DNA of 64,000 nt, from contig NZ_FQZB01000016.1 of assembly GCF_900141845.1 (NCBI RefSeq), positions 62,001-126,000 of the forward strand. Direction: 5' to 3'. A program made the translations under genes and the position numbers. The DNA comes from Clostridium cavendishii DSM 21758. GTDB taxonomy: Bacteria > Bacillota > Clostridia > Clostridiales > Clostridiaceae. This document shows, one piece after another, positions 17,073 to 25,159 of this stretch. The notes beneath the pieces were generated by a model, which had not been told where the DNA came from, ran no database searches, and saw nothing but the letters and a program-made list of their open reading frames with translations. Numbering within the stretch: the stretch's first letter is position 1; every line of letters starts with the position of its first letter.

Positions 17073-17804
17073 ATGAAGTTGAAAATACTATACGGTTATA
17101 ATTCTTTTATATCTTCAAAGGTTAGGTTTAATAATACAAATATATTATTTGAAAATATGATAAAAGATAAATATGTTTTAAAGCAATTATTTTATAAGAG
17201 TAATAATGAAATAATAGAGTTAAATTGTATTAATGAAAAAGACTTTTTACAATATACTAGGGCTAATTTAATAAATAATGAAAGATTTTTAATAGTATTA
17301 CATGAAATAAATGATGAAAATATAAATATATTAAATGATATTTATAAATTAAAAAAGAACCTAATAATTGTTGTTGGAGAAGTTAAAATTGATATTAGCA
17401 AATATAATTTTAAAAGTGTAAATTTATTTCCTCAAATAGCTTTAAAAAATATAGAAAGTATAGATATAGAGAGTGTATTGTTTATGATTACTTTATTTAA
17501 TGAGAAAGAAATTAATGATGATATTAAAGTTAAAAGAACAATGCTAATAGGAAGAAAAAGAGGTACAAATGCTATTGGAGAAATTGTGTTAGAAGTACTT
17601 AGAAATTTTAAAGAATTTCAATATAGTAGTAATATTAACATGTATCTATATAGTAATAAAAGTTTTAATGTAAATGAAATTACCTATATTGAAGATCCAT
17701 TAAAAGAGTATATGATGAAAGATTGTAAGTTAAATATCAAACAAATTGAGAATAGTAGGTTAAATGATGAAATAATATTTTCAATTTTAGGAGAACAAAA
17801 ATAG
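17073..17804 (+). CDS. Hypothetical protein with degenerate FtsZ C-terminal-like domain
   Basis: 243 residues from ATG 17073, with TTGGAGAA 8 bases upstream. No signal or membrane span. Residues about 145-240 follow the order of the FtsZ C-terminal half: a long helix (NEKEINDDIKV), a strand with GRKRGTNAIGEIVLEVL corresponding to the G-x-A-x-G-E-N-R-A-x-E-A-A stretch, then NINMYLYSNKSFNVNEITYI for the L-I-N-I-T-G-G-x-D-L-x-x-x-E strand-helix, and NSRLNDEIIFSIL for D-E-x-L-x-D-E-V-x-V-T. The N-terminal half lacks the GGGTGTG GTP-binding loop. If correct it is a non-GTPase relative of FtsZ. The match is by eye and uncertain. Confidence 0.4.
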   Translation: MKLKILYGYNSFISSKVRFNNTNILFENMIKDKYVLKQLFYKSNNEIIELNCINEKDFLQYTRANLINNERFLIVLHEINDENINILNDIYKLKKNLIIVVGEVKIDISKYNFKSVNLFPQIALKNIESIDIESVLFMITLFNEKEINDDIKVKRTMLIGRKRGTNAIGEIVLEVLRNFKEFQYSSNINMYLYSNKSFNVNEITYIEDPLKEYMMKDCKLNIKQIENSRLNDEIIFSILGEQK

Positions 17805-17846
17805 AGTTACTTAAATAACAAAGTTATTTAAGTAACTCTATTTTTA
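17801..17846 (+). terminator. Strong terminator overlapping the stop codon
   Basis: A perfect 19-bp inverted repeat (ATAGAGTTACTTAAATAAC and its complement) followed by TTTTT. Confidence 0.85.
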
Positions 17847-17932
17847 TTATTATGTAATAATATATTGGATTTTTTGAATTTAAATGCATAGATGACTTAC
17901 AAATGTTAAAAACAAACTTAAATAACTTAAAT

Positions 17933-17952
17933 AACTATTTAAAAATTTAAAT
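17933..17952 (+). promoter_or_regulatory. Candidate CitB-type regulator site, upstream of the permease gene
   Basis: AACTATTTAAAAATTTAAAT. A near-identical motif lies in front of the sensor kinase gene (20305-20327), which fits a shared AT-rich site for the response regulator. Inference from two copies only. Confidence 0.3.
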
Positions 17953-18052
17953 AAATTGAGGCGAGAATAGGAAGCTTGTACAATAAAAATGTACTAAAGA
18001 GGCATTATATTTACAAATGTTAAAAAAAACACAAAAGGAGAGAAATTATAAA

Positions 18053-19117
18053 ATGTTAGAAATAATAAAAAATACGCTAACAAATAATGAGATAATTGGT
18101 GCCATAGTTTCTTCTGTATCAATTATATTTTTAGGTTTCTATTTAAGAAAAAAGGAAATATTAAATAGCACAGCATCAAAGGTATTAACAAAAGTAGTTC
18201 TTACTGTTTCACTGCCAGCTCTTGCATTTACATCATTTATGAAAGATATAAATGGAAAAGAGTTAAAGGAAGGGTTAAGTATACTTATATGGGGCTTTGC
18301 AATTTACATAATATTAATACCAATAACAAAATTCATATATCTAAAAGCTAAAGGTGATAAACAGGATGTTTATAGAGTATTAACAATATTCGGTTCAACA
18401 ACATTTTTTGGAACACCAATAGTTAAAGCAGTTTATGGTACATTAGGAGTAATGTATGCGAATATATTTAATATAGCTTATAGAGTTTTCTTATATTCAT
18501 ATGCATTTATTAAAATGTCTGGAACAAAAATGGACAAAGAAAACTTCAAAAAGAACATGAAAGAAATATTTTTAAATCCAATAATATTAGCAACGTTTAT
18601 AGGATTATTTATATGGCTATTCCAAGATATGTTACCACAAGTAGCTATGCCTGCTAAGAATGGTACAAAAAATGTAGCATTCTTAAGAATTGATCAAACA
18701 GTTCCATGGTTATACAATCCACTTACTTATTTATCAGCATTAGCGTCACCACTTGCATGGATTTCAATTGGAGCTACTTTAGCAGAAGTTCCATTTGCTA
18801 AAGCAATAAGACAAAAGGATGCATGGTGCTATAGTTTAATAAAAGTAATGCTAATTCCAATAATAAATATAGCATTATTAGTTGTTTTAAATAGTACAGG
18901 AATATTAACAATTTCATTTGCAGCTTTTGCAACAACAGTAATAATGATGGCAGCACCTACAGCAACAGTAGCAGCGGCATACGCTATTAATTTTGATAAA
19001 GAATCGGTATTTACTTCAAACTGTTCATTATTATCAACTATAGTAGCAGTAGCAGCTATACCAGTTTGGATAGTAGTTTTAGAAGTGGTTAAAATGATAG
19101 GATTATTTGCTAAGTAA
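18053..19117 (+). CDS. AEC-family carboxylate permease
   Basis: 354 residues from ATG 18053 with AAAGGAGAG 11 bases upstream; an earlier ATG at 18017 lacks a site. Auxin-efflux-carrier family: two five-helix halves, about ten membrane segments, an early YLRKKEILN loop, and the motif PTATVAAAYAINFDKES in the second half. Bacterial members carry malate, lactate or related acids. The next gene is a D-lactate-dehydrogenase-type enzyme and a CitA/CitB-type sensor pair follows, so a 2-hydroxy- or dicarboxylate is the likely cargo. The exact substrate is not shown by the sequence. Confidence 0.85.
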   Translation: MLEIIKNTLTNNEIIGAIVSSVSIIFLGFYLRKKEILNSTASKVLTKVVLTVSLPALAFTSFMKDINGKELKEGLSILIWGFAIYIILIPITKFIYLKAKGDKQDVYRVLTIFGSTTFFGTPIVKAVYGTLGVMYANIFNIAYRVFLYSYAFIKMSGTKMDKENFKKNMKEIFLNPIILATFIGLFIWLFQDMLPQVAMPAKNGTKNVAFLRIDQTVPWLYNPLTYLSALASPLAWISIGATLAEVPFAKAIRQKDAWCYSLIKVMLIPIINIALLVVLNSTGILTISFAAFATTVIMMAAPTATVAAAYAINFDKESVFTSNCSLLSTIVAVAAIPVWIVVLEVVKMIGLFAK

Positions 19118-19127
19118 AAAGTGTAAA

Positions 19128-19152
19128 GCCACTCTATTACATATGGAGTGGC
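19128..19152 (+). terminator. Weak hairpin between permease and dehydrogenase genes
   Basis: GCCACTC / GAGTGGC stem without a proper T-run. More likely to tune or stabilise the transcript than to end it. Confidence 0.4.
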
Positions 19153-19185
19153 ATTTCCACTATATTATAAATGGAGGTAATAGGA

Positions 19186-20184
19186 ATGTTAAAATTAGTT
19201 TGTTATGGAGTAAGAGATAGTGAAGTAGAATATTTTCATAAATTAAATGAAGACTTTGGATATGATTTAGAATTAGTAACATTAGGTTTAAACGATGAAA
19301 ATGTAACAAGAGCAGTTGGAGCAGATGCAGTTATGGTTAGAGGTAATTGTAAGGCTCACAGAAAAAATTTAGAATTCTTTAAGCAAAACGGGATAAATTA
19401 TGTATTAACTAGAACAGTTGGTTTTGATCATGTTGATTTAGAAGCAGCTAAAAAATTAGGAATAAAAGTAGCAAGAGTGCCAGGATATTCACCAAATGCT
19501 ATAAGTGAATTAGCAGTAACACTTTCAATGATGCTTTTAAGACATACTGCGTATACAGTAGATAGAACAAGCAATAAGAATTTTATTGTAGATGGCTTTA
19601 TGTTTAGTAAAGAAGTAAGAAATTGTACAGTTGGAGTATTAGGTGCTGGTAGAATAGGTTTAACTACAGCGAGCTTATTTAAAGGATTAGGTGCTAAAGT
19701 TATAGCATACGATGTTTTCCAAAGTGATGCAGCTAAAGAAATAGTTGAATTTAAAGAGTTAGATGAAGTTCTTAAAGAAGCTGATATAATATCAGTACAT
19801 ATGCCTTATTTAAAAGGTATAAACTATCATATTATTAATGAAGAATTTATATCAAAAATGAAGGATGGAGCTATATTAGTTAACACAGCAAGAGGAGAAC
19901 TTCAAGATATGGAGGCCATAATAAATGCTGTTGAAACAGGTAAATTAGGCGGATTTGGAACAGATGTACTTGAAGGAGAATCAGCTGTTTTCTTTAAGGA
20001 TTTAGGTGGACAAACATTAGAAAATCCTTTATTTGAAAAATTATCTAACCTTTATCCGAAGGTTTTAATAACTCCACATATGGGTTCATACACAGATGAA
20101 GCTTTAAGAAATATGATAAGTATTTCTTATGAAAACTTAAAAGATTTAAAAGAGAACGGTGAAAGTAAAAATCAAATAGCATAA
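19186..20184 (+). CDS. ldhA: D-2-hydroxyacid dehydrogenase, D-lactate dehydrogenase type
   Basis: 332 residues from ATG 19186; GGAGG lies 8 bases before it. The NAD-binding fold is marked by GVLGAGRIGLTTASLFKGLG followed by an acidic residue (IAYD). The catalytic triad is present: Arg in LVNTARGELQD, Glu in GTDVLEGESAVFF, His in LITPHMGSYTDEAL. The VLEGE...FFKD segment is typical of D-lactate dehydrogenases rather than glycerate dehydrogenases. It reduces pyruvate (or a similar 2-ketoacid) with NADH. Cotranscribed with the AEC permease, so uptake and redox conversion of a hydroxyacid are probably linked. Confidence 0.85.
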   Translation: MLKLVCYGVRDSEVEYFHKLNEDFGYDLELVTLGLNDENVTRAVGADAVMVRGNCKAHRKNLEFFKQNGINYVLTRTVGFDHVDLEAAKKLGIKVARVPGYSPNAISELAVTLSMMLLRHTAYTVDRTSNKNFIVDGFMFSKEVRNCTVGVLGAGRIGLTTASLFKGLGAKVIAYDVFQSDAAKEIVEFKELDEVLKEADIISVHMPYLKGINYHIINEEFISKMKDGAILVNTARGELQDMEAIINAVETGKLGGFGTDVLEGESAVFFKDLGGQTLENPLFEKLSNLYPKVLITPHMGSYTDEALRNMISISYENLKDLKENGESKNQIA

Positions 20185-20185
20185 C

Positions 20186-20235
20186 AAATACTTCTAAAGG
20201 TAGGTTTAATAGAAAACCTACCTTTAGAAGTATTT
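20186..20235 (+). terminator. Long inverted repeat after the dehydrogenase gene
   Basis: A 22-bp perfect stem (AAATACTTCTAAAGGTAGGT and two more bases, with their complement). The tail is only moderately T-rich, so it may act as terminator or as 3'-end stabiliser. Confidence 0.65.
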
Positions 20236-20304
20236 ATAGGTTTTATAAAAAGTGTAAGTAAGATTAAATCTTTGTAAGAAGTCAATTTTAATAATTAAAT
20301 ATAA

Positions 20305-20327
20305 AACTATTTAAGTTACATTTAAAT
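20305..20327 (+). promoter_or_regulatory. Candidate CitB-type regulator site, upstream of the sensor kinase gene
   Basis: AACTATTTAAG, five bases, then ATTTAAAT, just before a TATAGT-like -10 at 20328-20333. Shares both halves with the motif at 17933-17952. Confidence 0.3.
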
Positions 20328-20361
20328 TATAGTAAAATAAATGTCGAAAGGTGGCGTAAAA

Positions 20362-21924
20362 TTGATAAAAAAAATGAAGTTTGAAAATAAGATTATACTT
20401 TCAGCTATAATTATTACTTTTATACCATTGACTATATCGTATTCTATTTTCTTGCAGGACAAGTTGGAATTTATTGATCAAAGTGCAAAAGTTAATATAA
20501 AACAAGCTGCATTTAGTGTAAGCCATTCAACACTTGTACAGGAAAAACTTTATAAAAGAGAAAATGATTATTCAATTCAAAATTTTACTAAAAGCTTTAT
20601 AAATAACGACAATAATACCGATATTATAGTTGTTGCAGATATGAATGGAATAAAATATTCTCATTTAGATGAAAGTCAAATTAAAGAAGTGTTTGTAAAT
20701 GAAGATAAAAGGAGAGTTTTAGAAACTGGGGAAGGTTATTATTCAAGAATGGTTGGGTCTATGGGTGACACATTAAGATGGTTTGAACCTGTTTATTATA
20801 ATGGAAAACAAGTTGGTTTTGTAATGGTAGGAAAATTTTATGACAAAATTGAACTTGTAAACAAAAGGACTAAGGGAAAATATATATTATTATTTATGAT
20901 GAGTTTTTCTATTGCTATAGTTATTTCAAAGTTTTTTGCTATGAAAGTTAAAAAAGCAATATTAGGTATGGAACCAGAAGAAATTGCAAATTTATATAAT
21001 CAGAAGAAAGCAATAATAAATAGTGTTAAAGAAGGTATAATTGCTCTCAATAAGGAGGATGAAGTAACGGAGATAAGCGTAAATTGTTACGAACTATTTC
21101 CGGACTTTTCAGTAGAAAAGATAAAACAAAAGTTATCTTCTTATATTAAGGAAAGAAAACACTTTGAAATGAAGGAATTCATAATACAAGGAGAAAAAAT
21201 ATTTGTTACAATGCAACCATTAATTATAAATAATAAATATCTAGGTATGGTTATAACTTTTATCGCTAAGGAAGATATTAATAAGATAGCGAAGGAAATA
21301 ACCGGTGTAGACGAAATGGTTAAAAATTTAAGAGCAAATGTACATGAATTTAAAAATAATTTACATGTTATTTTAGGATTATTACACATAAAAGAGTATG
21401 ATGAGGCTAGAAGCTATATACAACAAATACAACAGATACAGGAAATGAATACAATTAAATTTTCGAATATAGAAGATTCATATGTTAGAGCATTATTATT
21501 AAGTAGAGAATTAGTTGCAAAAGAAAGAAATATAGAATTAGTTCTTACAGAAGAGTCATTTTTATATAAGGAGCACAATTATGTTGATTCATATGATTTA
21601 GTAACCATATTAGGCAATTTAATAGAAAATGCTTTTGAAGCTTGTACTATAAAAGAAAGTAAAAATAAAAAGGTCGAGATAACTTTGTTTGAAGATAATA
21701 CTCTTATTGAAATACAGGTAAGAGATAATGGTAAAGAAATAGAAGAAGAAATTAAAAAGAGTATCTTCGATATAGGAATATCCTCAAAAGGAAGTAATAG
21801 AGGCACAGGCTTACACTTGGTTAAAAGTAGGGTAGAACTATATGATGGGAATATAGAAATAGAAGAATTTGAAGAAGAAAAGATATTTGTTATAACTATT
21901 TTTAAGGGAGTAGAAAACATATGA
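20362..21924 (+). CDS. CitA/DcuS-family sensor histidine kinase
   Basis: 520 residues. TTG 20362 is chosen because AAGGTGG ends 7 bases upstream; an ATG at 20341 has no site. A membrane segment (about 8-30), an extracellular single-Cache sensor (DRRVLETGEGYYSRMVGS-like core) and a second membrane segment near 173-193 come first. A cytoplasmic PAS, the phosphorylation site in LRANVHEFKNNLHVILGLLH, and a GHKL ATPase domain (NLIENAFEAC, DNGKEIEEE, SSKGSNRGTGLHLVKS) follow. This family senses citrate, malate, fumarate and similar acids. Overlaps the regulator gene by ATGA, so translation is coupled. Confidence 0.87.
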   Translation: MIKKMKFENKIILSAIIITFIPLTISYSIFLQDKLEFIDQSAKVNIKQAAFSVSHSTLVQEKLYKRENDYSIQNFTKSFINNDNNTDIIVVADMNGIKYSHLDESQIKEVFVNEDKRRVLETGEGYYSRMVGSMGDTLRWFEPVYYNGKQVGFVMVGKFYDKIELVNKRTKGKYILLFMMSFSIAIVISKFFAMKVKKAILGMEPEEIANLYNQKKAIINSVKEGIIALNKEDEVTEISVNCYELFPDFSVEKIKQKLSSYIKERKHFEMKEFIIQGEKIFVTMQPLIINNKYLGMVITFIAKEDINKIAKEITGVDEMVKNLRANVHEFKNNLHVILGLLHIKEYDEARSYIQQIQQIQEMNTIKFSNIEDSYVRALLLSRELVAKERNIELVLTEESFLYKEHNYVDSYDLVTILGNLIENAFEACTIKESKNKKVEITLFEDNTLIEIQVRDNGKEIEEEIKKSIFDIGISSKGSNRGTGLHLVKSRVELYDGNIEIEEFEEEKIFVITIFKGVENI

Positions 21925-22598
21925 TAAAGATATTAATAGTAGAAGATGACCCAATGGTAGCCATGATTCATAGAAGATATTTAGAGAATTTAGGATATAC
22001 TGATATATTAGGTCCTGTAACTACAGAAGAAGAAGTTTTAAGTATATTGGAAAAAGAGGCTGTGAATTTAATATTACTAGATGTATATTTACCTAAAGAA
22101 AGCGGTATAGAAATTCTTAAAACAATAAGGGAAAAACAATATTTACAATATGTAATTATGATTACAGCAGCTAATACAGTTGAAGAGTTAAAGAAAGCTT
22201 TTTCTTATGGAGTAGTAGATTATTTGGTTAAACCTTTCGAAGCAGATAGATTTGAAGAGGCTATTAACAAATATAAAACAAGACATTCTATATTTAATAA
22301 AAAGGATGTTATAAGTCAGGAGGATATTGACAATACTTTTATAAAGGATAGTGATATGACCATTACATTACCAAAAGGTCTTAATGAAAGAACGCTTAAG
22401 AAGGTTGTAGAATTTTTAAGGGAAAGACCACAGAGGGTATGGACTTTAAGAGAAATTGCTTATGAGCTTAAAATAAGTAATGTAACTATAAAAAAATATA
22501 TGGATTACTTAGAGGAAACTAATAAGGTTAATGTTACTCTTACAAGTGGAAATATTGGAAGGCCTGAACATAAGTACACTTTTAATCTAGAGATTTAA
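21921..22598 (+). CDS. CitB/DcuR-family response regulator
   Basis: 225 residues; its ATG overlaps the kinase stop. The receiver domain (1-120) has the acidic pocket EDDPM, phospho-acceptor Asp in LILLDVYLPKESG, and the conserved Thr/Lys region ending DYLVKPF. The C-terminal part (150-220) is the CitB-type helix-turn-helix (LREIAYELKISNVTIKKYMDYLEE followed by GRPEHKYTF). It probably activates the permease-dehydrogenase genes upstream in response to the kinase, and two shared AT-rich motifs support that. Target genes are inferred. Confidence 0.88.
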   Translation: MIKILIVEDDPMVAMIHRRYLENLGYTDILGPVTTEEEVLSILEKEAVNLILLDVYLPKESGIEILKTIREKQYLQYVIMITAANTVEELKKAFSYGVVDYLVKPFEADRFEEAINKYKTRHSIFNKKDVISQEDIDNTFIKDSDMTITLPKGLNERTLKKVVEFLRERPQRVWTLREIAYELKISNVTIKKYMDYLEETNKVNVTLTSGNIGRPEHKYTFNLEI

Positions 22599-22683
22599 GA
22601 ACGGGAAAAAGTTGTAAAATAGTATGCCAGGTGGTAATATATAGCTATAAAGGATTTTATGTATAAAGAAGAGGGGCGAGAAT

Positions 22684-22869
22684 ATGGATTTCAATAAACA
22701 CAAGTACATAGGTTTTTTAGGTTTATTATCACTAATAGGATTAAAAGGATTTAATGGAGGAAGTCATCTTTGGCTTATATTCTTTTTAAATTATGGGTGG
22801 TTTACATTTTTTTATGAAAATAGTTATGTGTATAAAAGAAAATTGGCTAAAGTATCAAATAAAGTTTAA
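22684..22869 (+). CDS. Small membrane protein, DUF3796-like
   Basis: 61 residues from ATG 22684 after a GAGGGGCGAG site. Two short hydrophobic stretches (YIGFLGLLSLIGLKGF and HLWLIFFLNYGWFTFFY) and a basic C-terminus (VYKRKLAKVSNKV). The pattern K-x-K-Y-x-G-F-L-G-L-L-x-L-x-G-x-x-G resembles the first part of DUF3796-type membrane proteins. Function unknown. Followed by a terminator. Confidence 0.5.
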   Translation: MDFNKHKYIGFLGLLSLIGLKGFNGGSHLWLIFFLNYGWFTFFYENSYVYKRKLAKVSNKV

Positions 22870-22911
22870 ATAAGTGCTTTATGAATAAGTATGATTAGCT
22901 AATAAATAATT

Positions 22912-22958
22912 TAGGTGTATAAGATTTTATGTAATTTAAAAGCTTATGCACCTTTATT
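22912..22958 (+). terminator. Terminator after the small membrane protein gene
   Basis: AGGTGTATAAG / CTTATGCACCT (one mismatch) followed by TTTATTTG. Confidence 0.6.
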
Positions 22959-23048
22959 TGTTCTAAAAAATATGGATGTAAATTATTGTGTGATATATAA
23001 TTAGAATATAAAGTTTTTTTGATAATACTAAAATTAGAGAGGTTTTTT

Positions 23049-23387
23049 ATGGGGATAGAGTATCAATTAGTAAATAAGACAAAAAAAGAAATAATAACGT
23101 ATATTCATATACCAGCAAGTAAAAAAAGAGAGCTTGCTGGAAATACTATTTCAGCATCCATAACGACTTGGTATTTGTTAAACAATAGTGGAGATGAAAT
23201 TAAATTTGTTTCAGATGAAGAGTATTTTAAAGAAAATGATAAATTTAAAAATTATAAAGATGTAACTGAAGAAGTAATTATTGATTTAATTAAAAATAAT
23301 ATTATAAGAGATGAAGGAATTGAATATATGGATGAAGATGAGAATTCGTGTTATATAAGAAAACTTATTAATATTTGGTGTGAGTAA
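23049..23387 (+). CDS. Hypothetical protein, immunity-like
   Basis: 112 residues from ATG 23049 with AGAGAGG 8 bases upstream; an earlier in-frame start at 23019 has no site. Begins MGIEYQLVNKTKKEIITYIH, with beta-rich segments and a conserved-looking TTWYLLNN, then an acidic helical C-terminus ending IWCE. No signal or membrane segment. First of three tandem small acidic genes with independent ribosome sites, an arrangement common for orphan immunity genes. Family not recognised. Confidence 0.5.
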   Translation: MGIEYQLVNKTKKEIITYIHIPASKKRELAGNTISASITTWYLLNNSGDEIKFVSDEEYFKENDKFKNYKDVTEEVIIDLIKNNIIRDEGIEYMDEDENSCYIRKLINIWCE

Positions 23388-23412
23388 TTTTAAAAAGATA
23401 GGAGAATGAAGT

Positions 23413-23907
23413 ATGCATAATATAAGAGGTTTTATTGCTAAAAATAAAATTATAAAAAGTTTGGCAAATGATTTTGTATATGCAGATGTTACACTATTAA
23501 ATCAAGGCTTTTCAATGATTTTTTTAGTTGATAAACTTTATGATGATATTAATGAATTAGTTAATAGTAATTATAAGATAGAATTTGATGATGAGTTTGG
23601 GTATTTTTCACCAGCTATTTATAATTTACTAGAAATTAAATCTTCACATGGCAAAATAGCATATATAGAGACGGATTATTTTGGAGGGGATGGTGTACAG
23701 GCAGCAATTTTATTTGAGAAAGGATTAATTAAAATAGGACCTAATATAAGTAAAACTTTATGGGATGGAAAAAGTAATTCTTATATTACTACGCCTAAAG
23801 GAGAGAGGGCTATTAATATGATATTAAAAGAACTTGGTGTTTATAGAAAAGGAAATATGGATGAATTTGATAATATAGGATTATCATTATATAGAAGAAT
23901 GGATTAG
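23413..23907 (+). CDS. Hypothetical protein, immunity-like
   Basis: 164 residues from ATG 23413 after a TAGGAGAATG site. A mixed alpha/beta soluble protein. The middle segment AYIETDYFGGDGVQAAILFEKG recurs, as far as I recall, in small clostridial and bacillar proteins near polymorphic toxins. The C-terminal half includes TPKGERAINMILKELGVYR. No toxin-like gene or secretion signal nearby. Function not known. Confidence 0.5.
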   Translation: MHNIRGFIAKNKIIKSLANDFVYADVTLLNQGFSMIFLVDKLYDDINELVNSNYKIEFDDEFGYFSPAIYNLLEIKSSHGKIAYIETDYFGGDGVQAAILFEKGLIKIGPNISKTLWDGKSNSYITTPKGERAINMILKELGVYRKGNMDEFDNIGLSLYRRMD

Positions 23908-23939
23908 TATGTAAATTATAATATTAAAGGAAGTGTAAA

Positions 23940-24266
23940 ATGTTAATTCAAAATGAAAGTAAATTAAAGTTGGTTTATAAGAATATTTGCCTTGGAGAGG
24001 TTATATACACAGATAGTGATTTTCCATGGTTGTGTGGTAAGTTGAAAGCAAATGATAATTTTGAAATATTTAAGCCATTTTTTTATGAATTAGTGGAATC
24101 TCTTAATGAAGGTAATGAATTTGATGAAACAAAATGGAATAAAGACTGGAGTGAATTTGAAAATTGGACATTATTAGATGAAGAGGAAATTATAGATATA
24201 TGTCTGCCAATGATTTATGAAGAGGTTGATGGGTATTTTGATATTGGGTGGAGATTACGATTTTAA
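23940..24266 (+). CDS. Hypothetical protein, immunity-like
   Basis: 108 residues from ATG 23940 with AAGGAAGTG upstream. Contains GEVIYTDSDFPWLCGKLKAND followed by FEIFKPFFYELVESL, a pattern (D-F-P-W, then F-x-x-x-x-P-x-F) familiar from small uncharacterised bacterial proteins. The C-terminus is Trp-rich and acidic, ending FDIGWRLRF. Soluble. Third of the tandem set. Confidence 0.5.
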   Translation: MLIQNESKLKLVYKNICLGEVIYTDSDFPWLCGKLKANDNFEIFKPFFYELVESLNEGNEFDETKWNKDWSEFENWTLLDEEEIIDICLPMIYEEVDGYFDIGWRLRF

Positions 24267-24309
24267 TATTTCTTGAAAGTAAAAAGAGTATATTGTGGAG
24301 GATAAATTA

Positions 24310-24939
24310 TTGATTGGTACATTAATAACAGCATTTATTGCATTTGTAAGTACAAATATTGATGATATAGTAGTACTTATACTACTTTTTTCACAAGCTG
24401 ATAGTGATATTAAAAAGAGGAATATTATTATTGGACAATATTTAGGAGTTGCTATTTTGATTATAATAAGTATCATAGGAGCGCTAGGTGTAGCAAGTAT
24501 TAACAGTAGATATGTGGGATTTCTAGGGTTAGTACCGATATATTTAGGGATAAAGACTTATATTGATTATAAAAGAAAAAAAACAAACGATGTTAATTTA
24601 TCATATAGAGATATTAAAGAAAATGTTGATGAAGAAAAGGAAACAGATAAATTTACTAAAAATCAAGTTAGTACAGGTATTTTAGCAGTAGCAACTTTAA
24701 CTATTGCAGGTGGTGGAGATAATATAGGAATTTATATACCTCTTTTTGTATGTAAGAGTCTAATTGAAATTTTAATAATGCTTATAGTATTTATAATACT
24801 TGTTGCGTTATGGTGTTTATTAGCTATTAAACTAACAGGAAAATTATTCATACAAAAAAGTATAGATAGATATAGTCACATTCTTGTCCCTATAATTTTT
24901 ATTGGACTTGGATTTTTTATAATTATAAAAAGTATATAA
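24310..24939 (+). CDS. cadD: CadD-family cadmium resistance transporter
   Basis: 209 residues from TTG 24310; GTGGAGG lies 8 bases upstream, so this start is preferred over the GTG at 24295 that is part of the ribosome site. About five to six membrane segments. The family signature is in the first segment (AFVSTNIDDIVVLILLFSQA) and in ATLTIAGGGDNIGIYIPLF in the second half, where the Asp residues could contact the cation. CadD proteins export Cd2+ or related ions. No cadC/ArsR regulator is adjacent, so control is unclear. Confidence 0.85.
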   Translation: MIGTLITAFIAFVSTNIDDIVVLILLFSQADSDIKKRNIIIGQYLGVAILIIISIIGALGVASINSRYVGFLGLVPIYLGIKTYIDYKRKKTNDVNLSYRDIKENVDEEKETDKFTKNQVSTGILAVATLTIAGGGDNIGIYIPLFVCKSLIEILIMLIVFIILVALWCLLAIKLTGKLFIQKSIDRYSHILVPIIFIGLGFFIIIKSI

Positions 24940-24980
24940 ATTGGTTTAATACATAAATACCAATTTATATACTTTATTTT
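24930..24980 (+). terminator. Terminator overlapping the cadD stop
   Basis: AAGTATATAAATTGGT / ACCAATTTATATACTT 16-bp stem followed by TATTTT. Confidence 0.75.
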
Positions 24981-25023
24981 AATATCACGTATGTAAAAAA
25001 ATACTAAAAAAACTAAATACATG

Positions 25024-25052
25024 TTGACAATTAATAGTGAAGGGTGTATTAT
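25024..25052 (+). promoter_or_regulatory. Promoter of the NAD salvage operon
   Basis: TTGACA at 25024-25029, 17-base spacer, TATTAT at 25047-25052: a near-consensus vegetative promoter. Confidence 0.65.
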
Positions 25053-25069
25053 AAAGACATAGTATTAAA

Positions 25070-25082
25070 TAGATAATATCTA
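25070..25082 (+). promoter_or_regulatory. Palindrome downstream of the promoter, candidate operator
   Basis: TAGATA-A-TATCTA, about 18 bases after the -10, a good place for a repressor. It does not match NiaR or NrtR sites I know. Confidence 0.3.
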
Positions 25083-25109
25083 ATTAATAATATCGGAAAG
25101 ATAATATAT

Positions 25110-25148
25110 GTGGGCTATAAATTTTAAAATATAAATAAAGCCACTAAG
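25110..25148 (+). promoter_or_regulatory. Leader hairpin just before the prs ribosome site
   Basis: GTGGGCT and AAGCCAC pair across about 23 AT-rich bases, ending 2-3 bases before AAGGAGG. It could affect translation. It does not match a known NAD riboswitch class. Confidence 0.25.
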
Positions 25149-25159
25149 GAGGTAAAAAA

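Noticed and set aside
25053..25159. NAD riboswitch before prs
   Set aside because: The leader is short and lacks the conserved features of the NAD-I or NAD-II classes that I can recall; reported only as a hairpin.
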